The notes below the pieces were generated by a model. The model had not been told where the DNA came from. It worked only from the letters and a program-made list of their open reading frames with translations, and did not search any database. A DNA stretch of 64,000 nt, from the NCBI RefSeq assembly GCF_039852015.1, contig NZ_CP156627.1, positions 868,001 to 932,000 of the forward strand. Reading direction: 5' to 3'. A program made the translations under genes and the position numbers. The stretch comes from Robbsia sp. KACC 23696 (lineage in GTDB: Bacteria; Pseudomonadota; Gammaproteobacteria; Burkholderiales; Burkholderiaceae). This document shows positions 19,051 through 27,426 of this stretch, one piece after another. How positions within the stretch are numbered: position 1 is the stretch's first letter; every line of letters begins with the position of its first letter.

Positions 19051-19932
19051 ATGATCCGACACATCGCCACGCCGGTACTCGACATCGCGTATCACGACTA
19101 TGGCAACCCACGCGGTTGGCCCGTTGTGCTGCTGCACGGCTTCCCGTACGACGTGCATGCCTACGATGGCGTTGCTGCCAGTCTGATCGATCAGGGCGCG
19201 CGGGTGATCGTGCCTTATCTGCGCGGCTATGGTCCGACCCGCTTCCTTTCCGCGCAAACGCCGCGATCCGGACAACAGGGTGCGCTGGGGGCCGATCTGC
19301 GCGATCTTCTCGATGCGCTGGGTATCGAAAAGGCCGTGCTCGGCGGCTACGACTGGGGCGGTCGTGCGGCGTGTGTGCTGGCCGCCTTGCATCCGGAGCG
19401 CGTTCGTGGATTGGTGTCGGTGAATGGCTATAACATTCAGGACATTGCCACGGCGGCGCATCCGGCGGATCCGGAAAAGGAATATCGTCTCTGGTATCAG
19501 TATTATTTCAACAGCGAGCGCGGACGTGCGGGGCTTGCGGCGAATCGAGCGGCTTTCTGTCGTCTGCTCTGGTCGCAATGGTCGCCCACCTGGCGTTTCG
19601 ACGATGCGCGCTATGCGCAAACGGCGGCTTCGTTCGATAACCCCGATTTTGTCGATGTCGTCATTCATTCCTATCGGCACCGTTACGGGACCGTCGAGGG
19701 TGATCCGCGCTATGATCGGATCGAGGCGGCGCTGTCCCGGCTGCCGGATATCACGGTGCCGACAGTCACCTTACAGGGCAGTGACGATGGCGTGAATCCG
19801 ACGTCTCGCTTGCGCGGCTTTTCGGGACGCCACGTCCACCACGTGGTCAAGGGCGCCGGTCACAATCTGCCGCAGGAAGCCCCCGTCGAATTCGTTAGTG
19901 CGGTGCTGGATGTCCATGCCTGGACCGATTGA
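19051..19932 (+). CDS. Alpha/beta hydrolase, epoxide hydrolase/haloalkane dehalogenase-like
   Basis: A 293-residue soluble alpha/beta hydrolase. LLHGFPYD near residue 28 is the HGxP oxyanion motif, and GGYDWGG near 98 places an Asp rather than Ser in the nucleophile elbow, the signature of epoxide hydrolases and dehalogenases. The late GAGHNLPQEAP carries the catalytic His. The ATG at 19051 begins directly before the first beta strand; the longer frame upstream lies inside the divergent neighbour's promoter. Physiological substrate unknown. Confidence 0.83.
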   Translation: MIRHIATPVLDIAYHDYGNPRGWPVVLLHGFPYDVHAYDGVAASLIDQGARVIVPYLRGYGPTRFLSAQTPRSGQQGALGADLRDLLDALGIEKAVLGGYDWGGRAACVLAALHPERVRGLVSVNGYNIQDIATAAHPADPEKEYRLWYQYYFNSERGRAGLAANRAAFCRLLWSQWSPTWRFDDARYAQTAASFDNPDFVDVVIHSYRHRYGTVEGDPRYDRIEAALSRLPDITVPTVTLQGSDDGVNPTSRLRGFSGRHVHHVVKGAGHNLPQEAPVEFVSAVLDVHAWTD

Positions 19933-20057
19933 AAGGGCGCGGGATCCATTTCAAGATAGGCCCCGTGCAGCCGCGTCACGGGGCCGGCGTGGGCCCTTCC
20001 TTTTTGGCATGTGCGATCATCGATCGCTTCGATAGACGCTTTCCCTCCCTGTGGCCT

Positions 20058-20606
20058 ATGCCGACCTGGAATGCATTGACGACGTGTGTGCTCGCGACGT
20101 GCCTTTTTCTATTCAGCGAGGCGGGGCACGCCGCCGATCTGGCGGCCGACGGTGCGAGTACTCCGTCGGCCGCATCGACCACCGCAACGTATGCCAACGC
20201 ACGTTATGGCTACACGATCGCGTATCCCGAAACGCTGTTGACGCCCGGCGCGGAAGCCGACGATGGCGATGGCAGAGTTTTCACGGCCAAGACCGGCACC
20301 GCGCAAGTCGCCGTATGGGGTCGATTCAACGCCGGCGACGACTCGCCGGCCGCCATGTTGCATGAAGAGGAAGACGGGACGTGCACCGGTACGCCGCCCA
20401 GCTATGAGGTGAGCCGAAAGGACTTGGTGGCGTTTTCCTGCGAGACATCGGAGAAGGACATCGTCTACGAGAAGATGATCATCCGCGACGATACGATTGC
20501 CGCGGTCGAGTTCACCTACCCGGCATCGGAGCAGGCAAGCTGGGCGCCGATCATTGAGGAAATGGCGGGCTCGCTGCGAATCGCGGAACGGCCACAGGCC
20601 GAGTAA
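20058..20606 (+). CDS. Exported protein of unknown function
   Basis: A 182-residue protein with a signal peptide (hydrophobic about residues 8-22, cleavage near HAA-DLA) and a compact domain beginning NARYGYTIAYPETLL, a pattern seen in periplasmic PsbP/DUF-type lipocalin-like proteins. I do not recognise a family with confidence. It has two cysteines (TCTGTP and FSCETS) that could form a disulfide. No operon partner is evident; it follows an epoxide hydrolase-like gene by 125 bases. Confidence 0.65.
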   Translation: MPTWNALTTCVLATCLFLFSEAGHAADLAADGASTPSAASTTATYANARYGYTIAYPETLLTPGAEADDGDGRVFTAKTGTAQVAVWGRFNAGDDSPAAMLHEEEDGTCTGTPPSYEVSRKDLVAFSCETSEKDIVYEKMIIRDDTIAAVEFTYPASEQASWAPIIEEMAGSLRIAERPQAE

Positions 20607-20788
20607 GCCAGTGGGTGTCTGCGCCTGCACGCGTCCCGACCGTGCGCGGTGGCGGGAAGCGAGCAGCGCGGCGTTTCGCCAGTCGTGCCAGAATGGCGGG
20701 CGATGGACGCGCGGGATACGGTAAGGCACGCCGCTTTCCTGCCCGCGCATCAAGATCCTTTCGATTATCGCCTTCTTTGGAGTACACC

Positions 20789-21019
20789 ATGCCGCATATC
20801 ACGCTCGAACTCTATCCCCGCGAATTGAGCGCCGAAGCCAAACACGAAATCGCCGAAGCGCTGGCCGATGTCTTGAAAAAGCATCTGGGATCGACCGACA
20901 CGGCGATCTCGGTAGCGATCGATATGGTGCCGCGCGAGGAGTGGAAGGAAAAAGTCTATGATCCGCGTATCAAGGCGGTGATGGACACGCTGGTGCGCAA
21001 ACCGGGCTATGAGCTGTAA
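20789..21019 (+). CDS. pptA: 4-oxalocrotonate tautomerase-family protein, PptA-like
   Basis: A 76-residue protein beginning Met-Pro, so the catalytic N-terminal proline is exposed after Met removal. The PRELSAEAKHEIAEAL helix, the VPREEW strand and the KPGYEL tail match the PptA (YdcE) type of small tautomerase, which forms dimers or hexamers and tautomerises enol/keto acids in the cytosol. The ATG at 20789 is the only start consistent with Pro-1; a longer frame upstream is rejected. Physiological substrate unknown. Confidence 0.85.
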   Translation: MPHITLELYPRELSAEAKHEIAEALADVLKKHLGSTDTAISVAIDMVPREEWKEKVYDPRIKAVMDTLVRKPGYEL

Positions 21020-21049
21020 AAAGCGCTGTCTGCGCGTTGCCGCGTGGCG

Positions 21050-21946
21050 CTAAGCGGGATCTATCCCGAAATGTCGGCTGGCCATCTCCCGAAATGCTGC
21101 CACGGCGGGGTGCTCCTGATCCTCGCGCCACACCATATTCATTTCCGCGGCGGGCGTCGGCTCCGCGATGGCGCGAAATGTCACTTTGTCGAACTGAAAC
21201 CGGCGCGCCGACGCCGGTACGATGCTTACGCCCAGGCCCGCACGCACGAAGGACATGATCGTCGGCGTCTGATCGATATACTGCACGATTTCGGGCGTGA
21301 TGCGCTGTGGCGCAAACATCTCGGAAATGCGATCGTAAAAGTATTTGCCATGCGTTGGCGAGGGCATGACAAACGCTTGTCGATTCAGTTGGTGTAGCGC
21401 GATTTGCCGATGGCGACAGAGCGCGTGACCCCAGGGCAAGGCCACGATCATCGGCTCTTCTTCCACTCGCAACGCGGACAAGCGTAGTCGGGATGGCAGC
21501 GGACGCATGAATCCGATATCGATCGTGTTTGCCGCGAACGCGTCGATCTGCGCGGCAGATACCAACTCGAACAAGATGACGTCGATCTCGGGAAGCGATC
21601 GTGCCGCGCTGGCAAGCAGATCGGGCACCAGCTCATAGCCTGCCGCGCCGGTGAACCCGATCCGCACGCGGCCCGTCTTCCCTTTATTGGCTCGCTTCAC
21701 ATTGTCTTCTGCCTGCTCCGCCAGATCGAGCAGGCGATGGGCATCCGCGAGAAAGGCACTCCCTGCCGCCGTCAGCTTGACGGTGCGGCCGATTCTCTCG
21801 AAAAGCTTCACATCCAAATTGTCTTCCAACAATTGAATCTGTCTGCTTAGCGGCGGTTGCGTCATATTCAATAACGCCGCGGCCCGACGAAAATTCAATT
21901 CGGTCGCCGCCGCGACGAAGCAACGCAGTTGTGCAAGATCGAGCAT
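21050..21946 (-). CDS. LysR-family transcriptional regulator
   Basis: A 298-residue LysR regulator with the helix-turn-helix LNFRRAAALLNMTQPPLSRQI at about residues 17-37 and an effector domain typical of the BenM/CatM/TfdR group (ELVSAAQIDAF, GLGVSIVP). It is transcribed divergently from the MFS transporter at 22313 with 366 bases between, and likely regulates that transporter in response to its substrate (inference from layout). Confidence 0.85.
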   Translation of the reverse strand: MLDLAQLRCFVAAATELNFRRAAALLNMTQPPLSRQIQLLEDNLDVKLFERIGRTVKLTAAGSAFLADAHRLLDLAEQAEDNVKRANKGKTGRVRIGFTGAAGYELVPDLLASAARSLPEIDVILFELVSAAQIDAFAANTIDIGFMRPLPSRLRLSALRVEEEPMIVALPWGHALCRHRQIALHQLNRQAFVMPSPTHGKYFYDRISEMFAPQRITPEIVQYIDQTPTIMSFVRAGLGVSIVPASARRFQFDKVTFRAIAEPTPAAEMNMVWREDQEHPAVAAFREMASRHFGIDPA

Positions 21947-22312
21947 TGGATATCGGCACGAAACCAGGTGCGATGCATTATAGGGGCAAACACGTCACGC
22001 TTTCCCTTCCCCTCCGCGTTATCGCCGTTGCCACTGATTCAATCTGGGTATCAGGTAATAGCAAGAAAACATTGGACGCTTGCCTGGGCGCTAACCAGAA
22101 TGAATATCGACGGATTTGCGTCTAGTCCACTCGAATATTGCCTTTTTTAAGCATTATTTCTTTAAGTCAATAGAGATTTACCATTTCTTTTACGGGGTAG
22201 GAGCCGTATTCGGGGAGCATCGCTCACCCGCCGCATTCTCGAAAAAAGGAGACAACTGGCTTGTCCGTCACCGACGTGAAACGGAAGCCGGTCAAAACAA
22301 TCGGGAGTTCAC
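21947..22312. other. Divergent promoter region between LysR and MFS genes
   Basis: No gene is supported. The right half (22130-22200) is markedly AT-rich compared with its surroundings and is the likely MFS promoter. A ggagac stretch near 22248 is too far from the start to serve as its ribosome site. I could not define an operator. Confidence 0.4.
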
Positions 22313-23701
22313 ATGCATAACGCAGAACGTGCAGTCGCGAACGTCAACGCGACACCGCTGGCGGAACGGCGGACGAGCCATCGGTGGATCGTCATGGGAT
22401 TGATCTTTTGCATCTGGGCGATTGCTTGTGCCGACCGTGCTAATTTCGGCATCGCCTTGCCGTACCTGAAAAAGGAATACGCCATCAGCAATGCGCAGGC
22501 TGGCGTCCTCGTCAGCTTATTCTCGTTTGCGTATGGCTTCGTGCAGATTCCCGTGGGCCTTGTCTATAAAAAGCTCAGCGAGAAAACCGCAGGTATCCTG
22601 TTTTCGGTGTTCATGGTGTTCGTATCGGTATTTACGGGACTGATGGGGACCACGTCATCGGTGTTCTTGCTGCAATTTTACCGAGTCGGATTGGGTTTGT
22701 CGGAAGGGCCCCTCGGGATTGGCTGCACGAACGTCATCAATCGCTGGTTTCCGACCAAGGAAAAAGGCACCGCCACCGGACTGTGGATTGCCGCATCCAA
22801 GCTCGGCCCCTTGATCGTGCCTCCAGTCTGTGTCGCCGTCCTGCAAATCTGGGGCTGGCGTGAGATCTTCTACGTATTTGCCGTGCCGGGGCTGGTGTTT
22901 GCCGCGCTGTGGTTTTTTCTCGTGACCAATTCACCGAGCGAAAACCGATTTTGTTCGCCGGCCGAGCGTCGCTACATCGCGGAGGGGATCGAAACGACGA
23001 CGAGCCGTGCCGGTCCCGTTGTGTTGTCGGTTCCTCGGATCCCCCTCCTGGACACGATCAATCGTACCCGCTCCGTGTCGGAGTTGACGACGGTCCCCCA
23101 AGTTTTTTGCTCCTGGAATATCGTCGGCGTGGCGATCGGTTATGGCTGCATGATCGGTATCAGCAATATCTTCATGTCCTGGATTCCCACCTATCTGATC
23201 ACGGTGAAAGGATTCACGTCGGTCAAGATGGGCTTCCTGGCCTCGGCGCCTTTTATTGGCGCGGTCGCGGGGAATCTGTTGGGTGGTGTGATCTCCGACA
23301 GGGTGTTGCATGGCCGTCGCAAGCCGATGATGTTGCTCGGTGCCTTGGGAACGGCATTGATGCTGTTGCTCTTGATCGATGCGCCGAGCGATGTGTTCTA
23401 TCTTGGTGCGATCTTGATCCTGTCGGGCCTGATGTTGGGTATTGGCTTCGCGGGCTATTCCGCCTATCCGATGGGTTTGGCGAACAAGGCGACCTATCCG
23501 ACGGCGTTTGGCATTGTCAACTGCGTCGGCCAGATTTTCGGCGCCTGTGCGCCGCTGGCGGTTGGCTTCCTGCTCGACAGCTATAGTTGGACCAGCGTCT
23601 TTCTGTATATGGTCGGAACGGCTTTGGTCTGTCTCATTATTCTGTGTACCGTCGTGGAACCGTTGGCGACGCAGGGCGCCAACGCGCGTGTAAAGGCATG
23701 A
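22313..23701 (+). CDS. MFS transporter, anion:cation symporter (ACS) family
   Basis: A 462-residue 12-helix transporter. The first helix includes ACADRANFGIALPYL, the D-R-N variant of the ACS-family motif, and helix 4 has GLGLSEGPLGIGCTNVINRWFP, close to the sugar-acid (glucarate, galactonate, hexuronate) and phthalate carriers. A cytoplasmic central loop lies near residues 225-260. The divergent LysR probably controls it. A sugar-acid substrate would fit the gluconate-forming enzymes in this window, but this is not shown. Confidence 0.85.
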   Translation: MHNAERAVANVNATPLAERRTSHRWIVMGLIFCIWAIACADRANFGIALPYLKKEYAISNAQAGVLVSLFSFAYGFVQIPVGLVYKKLSEKTAGILFSVFMVFVSVFTGLMGTTSSVFLLQFYRVGLGLSEGPLGIGCTNVINRWFPTKEKGTATGLWIAASKLGPLIVPPVCVAVLQIWGWREIFYVFAVPGLVFAALWFFLVTNSPSENRFCSPAERRYIAEGIETTTSRAGPVVLSVPRIPLLDTINRTRSVSELTTVPQVFCSWNIVGVAIGYGCMIGISNIFMSWIPTYLITVKGFTSVKMGFLASAPFIGAVAGNLLGGVISDRVLHGRRKPMMLLGALGTALMLLLLIDAPSDVFYLGAILILSGLMLGIGFAGYSAYPMGLANKATYPTAFGIVNCVGQIFGACAPLAVGFLLDSYSWTSVFLYMVGTALVCLIILCTVVEPLATQGANARVKA

Positions 23702-23762
23702 CCCGAAAAGGCATCGCAGGCGCGCGTCGGGAGGCGAGGGCGTTCCGACGCGCGTTTCCACC

Positions 23763-24503
23763 TTAAGCGTTAAACCACGCGATGGCGTCTTCGCCAGCCG
23801 GTGTCCGCATCGCGCAGCTGGGATCCGTCGCAGCGCGCCAGACGGCTTCGGCGACATCGACCGAGTCGGTGACCGGCCCGGGTTCTCCCCATCCCGCAAA
23901 GACCTTCTTCGCGAGATCCGCGTACGCTTCGGGAATCGCGCCCTGCATCCGCGGCTGCGCATTTTGCCCGAAGCGCGTGGTCGGTGCGCGTCCCGGCAAC
24001 ACCAATTTCACCTGCACGCCAAAGGGTTCGAGTTCCAGCGCCAGCGATTCGGTAAAGGCATTCACGGCCGCCTTGCTGGCGGTGTAGACCGATAACAGCG
24101 GCAGCGGACGCAGCGTGACGGTGGACGTCACATTGATGACGATGCCGGCGCGGCGCTCGCGGAATTGCGGCAGCACGGCCTGCGTCAGCGCGATCGTTCC
24201 GAGCGTGTTTGTCTCAAAAACAGTGCGTGCCGTTTCGATCGGCGTGCCTTCCAGCGCACCCAGCATGCCTATTCCGGCATTGTTCACGAGGACATCGATC
24301 GGACCGGCCGCTTCCAGGCATTGCCGGATGCTCGCCGGATCCATGACATCCAGCGCGAGCACCCGCAAATTGGGCGATGTCGGCAGCGCATCCGCATTCG
24401 GGGTACGCATCGTGGCGACCACACGCCAGTCACGTTCCAGGAAATATCGGGCCGTCTCGAGGCCGAAGCCGGAGGAACAGCCAGTGATCAGTACGGTTTT
24501 CAT
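23763..24503 (-). CDS. Short-chain dehydrogenase/reductase
   Basis: A 246-residue classical SDR: TGCSSGFG at residues 7-14 binds the nucleotide, NNAG near 86, the catalytic Ser in VTSTV near 133 and YTASK near 147. The ATG at 24503 follows caggag and starts two residues before the first strand; an upstream start adds an unrelated leader. It is divergent from an AraC regulator, a common pairing in which the regulator activates the SDR gene. Substrate unknown. Confidence 0.87.
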   Translation of the reverse strand: MKTVLITGCSSGFGLETARYFLERDWRVVATMRTPNADALPTSPNLRVLALDVMDPASIRQCLEAAGPIDVLVNNAGIGMLGALEGTPIETARTVFETNTLGTIALTQAVLPQFRERRAGIVINVTSTVTLRPLPLLSVYTASKAAVNAFTESLALELEPFGVQVKLVLPGRAPTTRFGQNAQPRMQGAIPEAYADLAKKVFAGWGEPGPVTDSVDVAEAVWRAATDPSCAMRTPAGEDAIAWFNA

Positions 24504-24598
24504 GGTTGCGGGCTCCTGTTGATGAATGAACAGCATAGCGGGGCGGCCCAGGACTCGCTACAATCCACCGTCCAGATATTGTTTGCGAGAGTCCAATC

Positions 24599-25513
24599 AT
24601 GGCCGATCCGCTCGCCGAGGTCGTTACGCTATTGCAACCCAACACCCGTTTCTCGAAATTGGTGCTCGGTTCCGGGAGATGGGGTGTCCGTGGCGCGGAC
24701 AGCAATGCGCCCTTTTATTGCGTATTGCTCGATGGCGAGACGCGCCTGACGATCGACGACCAGCCGCCGTTGCGCCTGCAACAGGGCGATTTCATCCTGA
24801 TACCGTCGGTGCATGCGTTTGCGATGTCGAGCGCCGAACCGGCCCGCGCTGATGATTTCGAGACACCGCCGGAGCGCATCGGCGAAAGCATGTTTCGCGT
24901 GGGGCCGCAGGATATGGCGGTGGATACCCGCCTTCTGGTAGGACATGTCGAATTTGGTTCGCCCGACGCGACATTGCTGGTCTCCTTATTGCCGAAGGTC
25001 TTGCATGTGCGGGGCGAGCGGCGGCTGACGACGCTGGTGGAATTGATGCGCGAGGAATTACAGGGACAGCGGCCCGCGCGTGACGTCGTGCTGGCGCGCT
25101 TATTGGAAGTGCTGTTGATCGAGGCGTTGCGCGCGACGGCAGGTGCCGAGACCGCGCAAGGACTATTGCGTGGCCTTGCCGACACGCGCCTGTCCCTGGC
25201 GATTCGGCACATGCACGCGAGCCCGAAGCGCAACTGGACGGTCGCCGAGCTGGCGAAAGAGGCCGCGCTGTCGCGCTCGGCGTTTTTCGAGCGCTTCAGC
25301 CGCTCGATGGGGGTGGCGCCCATGGAGTATCTGCTTGCCTGGCGCATGGCATTGGCGAAGCACATGCTGAGTAAGGCAGGTGTCGGCGTGGCCGAGGTCG
25401 CCGAGCACGTGGGCTATAGCTCGGCCAGTACCTTCAGCGTGGCATTCACGCGATTTGTCGGATTGCCGCCGATGCGATTTGCCAAGCAGCAGATGACGGG
25501 CCATCCCGCCTAG
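24599..25513 (+). CDS. AraC-family transcriptional regulator with N-terminal cupin
   Basis: A 304-residue regulator. The N-terminal half is a cupin-like ligand domain (AraC_binding type, residues about 10-190), and the C-terminal 100 residues hold two helix-turn-helix motifs (WTVAELAKEAALSRSAFFERF and VGVAEVAEHVGYSSASTFSVAFTRFVG). It is divergent from the SDR gene at 24503 and probably controls it. Ligand unknown. Confidence 0.87.
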   Translation: MADPLAEVVTLLQPNTRFSKLVLGSGRWGVRGADSNAPFYCVLLDGETRLTIDDQPPLRLQQGDFILIPSVHAFAMSSAEPARADDFETPPERIGESMFRVGPQDMAVDTRLLVGHVEFGSPDATLLVSLLPKVLHVRGERRLTTLVELMREELQGQRPARDVVLARLLEVLLIEALRATAGAETAQGLLRGLADTRLSLAIRHMHASPKRNWTVAELAKEAALSRSAFFERFSRSMGVAPMEYLLAWRMALAKHMLSKAGVGVAEVAEHVGYSSASTFSVAFTRFVGLPPMRFAKQQMTGHPA

Positions 25514-25520
25514 CGACAAA

Positions 25521-25537
25521 TGCGCTTTTTTGGTGCA
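25521..25537. promoter_or_regulatory. Candidate NtrC (GlnG) binding site
   Basis: TGCGCT-N5-GGTGCA differs at one base from the enteric NtrC consensus TGCACY-N5-GGTGCA, with the correct spacing. It lies 112 bases upstream of a sigma-54-like promoter, a normal enhancer distance. Call rests on pattern match and on the function of the downstream urea transporter. Confidence 0.5.
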
Positions 25538-25648
25538 TTTCATCCCACTTTCCTGCGTCGTCTATTTCGCGATTCGCTGAAAGCAACGGTCGCGCCGACC
25601 TCGCGACGACAAAGTCGCTGATTTCGCCCCGTCGTGGTGCAATTTTGC

Positions 25649-25664
25649 TGGCACATATCTTGTA
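25649..25664 (+). promoter_or_regulatory. Candidate sigma-54 promoter for urtABCDE
   Basis: TGGCAC-N5-TTGTA matches the sigma-54 consensus TGGCAC-N5-TTGCW at all but one base, with the -24 GG intact and the -12 GC changed to GT. The spacing is exact. It points toward urtA, 365 bases away. Confidence 0.45.
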
Positions 25665-26029
25665 TTGCATAAGGCAAAGACAAGGCGATGCGCAGCATTG
25701 CCGATAACGCACCATGAGGGGACATGCATTGCGACGTTACGCGCGAATTCCCTTTGCCAACGGCGATATCGCCGCACACCGATGGCGGATCACGACAAGG
25801 CGTCGGCAAAGTCGAAAGCGTCGAGATTGCATAAGTCCATTATTGGTTAGTATGACTATGCAATATATAAAACTGGATATGTGACGCATCCACGCGAGCG
25901 GTTATGCTCCGCGGGCGCCTGGTCGTAATCGGGCGAATCACGCTGATGTGGCGCATGGGTCGCACCCGTTTCACCGCCTTTACTACTCTCACGACGATCG
26001 TCGTGCATTCACCTGACCGAAGGAAAGCA

Positions 26030-27331
26030 ATGGACAAGCGTGCGTTTTTGAAGATGGCTTCTGCAGCAGGCATGACGGGCGTTGCCGCGCAGATGCCGAG
26101 TGCGTTCGCGCAGAGCGGCAGCGGGCCGATCAAGGTTGGCATTCTGCATTCGTTGTCGGGCACGATGGCGATTTCTGAGACGTCGCTGAAGGACGTGGCC
26201 TTGATGACGATCGCCGAGATCAATGCGAGCGGCGGTGTGATGGGACGCAAGATCGAACCGGTGGTGGTCGATCCGGCATCGAATTGGCCGTTGTTCGCGG
26301 AGAAGGCACGCCAGTTGATCACGCAGGACAAGTGCGCGGTGGTCTTTGGTTGCTGGACGTCGGTGTCGCGCAAGTCGGTACTGCCGGTCTTCGAGGAATT
26401 GAACGGCCTGCTGTTCTATCCGGTGCAGTACGAAGGCGAGGAAATGTCGCGCAATGTGTTCTACACCGGCGCGGCGCCGAATCAACAGGCGTTGCCCGCC
26501 ACCGAGTATCTGATGAGTGCGGAAGGCGGCAGCGCCAAGCGCTTCTTCCTGCTGGGCACGGACTACGTCTATCCGCGCACGACGAACAAGATCCTGCGCG
26601 CGTTCCTGCATTCGAAGGGCGTTCAGGACAGCGACATCCAGGAGGTCTACACGCCGTTCGGCCACAGCGATTACCAGACCATCGTCGCGAACATCAAGAC
26701 CTTTGCGCAGGGCGGCAAGACCTGCGTGATCTCGACGATCAACGGCGATTCGAACGTCCCCTTCTATAAGGAACTCGGCAATCAGGGCCTGAAGGCGACC
26801 GATGTGCCGGTGGTGGCGTTCTCCGTTGGTGAGGAAGAGTTGCGCGGTATCGATACGAAGCCGTTGGTCGGCAACCTCGCCGCATGGAACTACTTCATGT
26901 CGCTGCGCAATCCGGTCAATACCAAATTCAAGAAGCAGTTCGCCGACTGGGTCGCGAAGAACAACTTGCCGGGCGGCGCCAAGCGCGTGACGAACGATCC
27001 GATGGAAGCGACCTACGTCGGCATGCATATGTGGCGCCAGGCAGTCGAGAAGGCGAAGAGCACCGATGTCGACAAGGTACGCACGGCGATGATCGGCCAG
27101 AAGTTTGCGGCGCCGTCGGGCTATACGCTGGAGATGGATGGCAATCACCATTTGCACAAGCCGGTCATGATCGGCGAAGTACGGGCCGACGGGCAGTTCA
27201 ATGTGGTCTGGCATACGAAGGGAACGATCCGCGCGCAACCGTGGAGCCCGTATATCCCGGGTAACGACAAGAAGCCGGATGTGGTCGCGCAGGCAACGCC
27301 GATCGCCGATCTGCTGCGCCGTTTTGCTTGA
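26030..27331 (+). CDS. urtA: Urea ABC transporter substrate-binding protein UrtA
   Basis: A 433-residue periplasmic binding protein of the Leu/Ile/Val-like fold, UrtA subgroup. A twin-arginine-like signal (KRAFLKMASAAGMTG, cleavage near AFA-QSG at about residue 27) precedes IKVGILHSLSGTMAISE. The FGCWTSVSRKSVLPVFEELNGLLFYPVQYEG block is diagnostic of UrtA/AmiC-like urea and short-chain amide binders. First gene of urtABCDE; the ATG at 26030 has aggaaag upstream. No urease gene is in the window. Confidence 0.93.
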   Translation: MDKRAFLKMASAAGMTGVAAQMPSAFAQSGSGPIKVGILHSLSGTMAISETSLKDVALMTIAEINASGGVMGRKIEPVVVDPASNWPLFAEKARQLITQDKCAVVFGCWTSVSRKSVLPVFEELNGLLFYPVQYEGEEMSRNVFYTGAAPNQQALPATEYLMSAEGGSAKRFFLLGTDYVYPRTTNKILRAFLHSKGVQDSDIQEVYTPFGHSDYQTIVANIKTFAQGGKTCVISTINGDSNVPFYKELGNQGLKATDVPVVAFSVGEEELRGIDTKPLVGNLAAWNYFMSLRNPVNTKFKKQFADWVAKNNLPGGAKRVTNDPMEATYVGMHMWRQAVEKAKSTDVDKVRTAMIGQKFAAPSGYTLEMDGNHHLHKPVMIGEVRADGQFNVVWHTKGTIRAQPWSPYIPGNDKKPDVVAQATPIADLLRRFA

Positions 27332-27426
27332 TCGCTGCCGCTGAGCACTTGGTTGTACGAGACCGGCAGCGTGCGATACGCGCGCTGCCGGTCGCTTTAT
27401 CCCAGCAGTGGACGTTGGCTCAACCC

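Larger units (their letters stand above)
25514..26029 (+). other. Long upstream region of urtABCDE
   Basis: A 516-base region without a supported gene. It contains an NtrC-like palindrome (25521-25537), a sigma-54-like promoter (25649-25664) and about 365 bases of transcribed leader if that promoter is used. A second GGTGCA half-site is at 25636-25641. The ribosome site aggaaag precedes ATG 26030. Confidence 0.5.
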
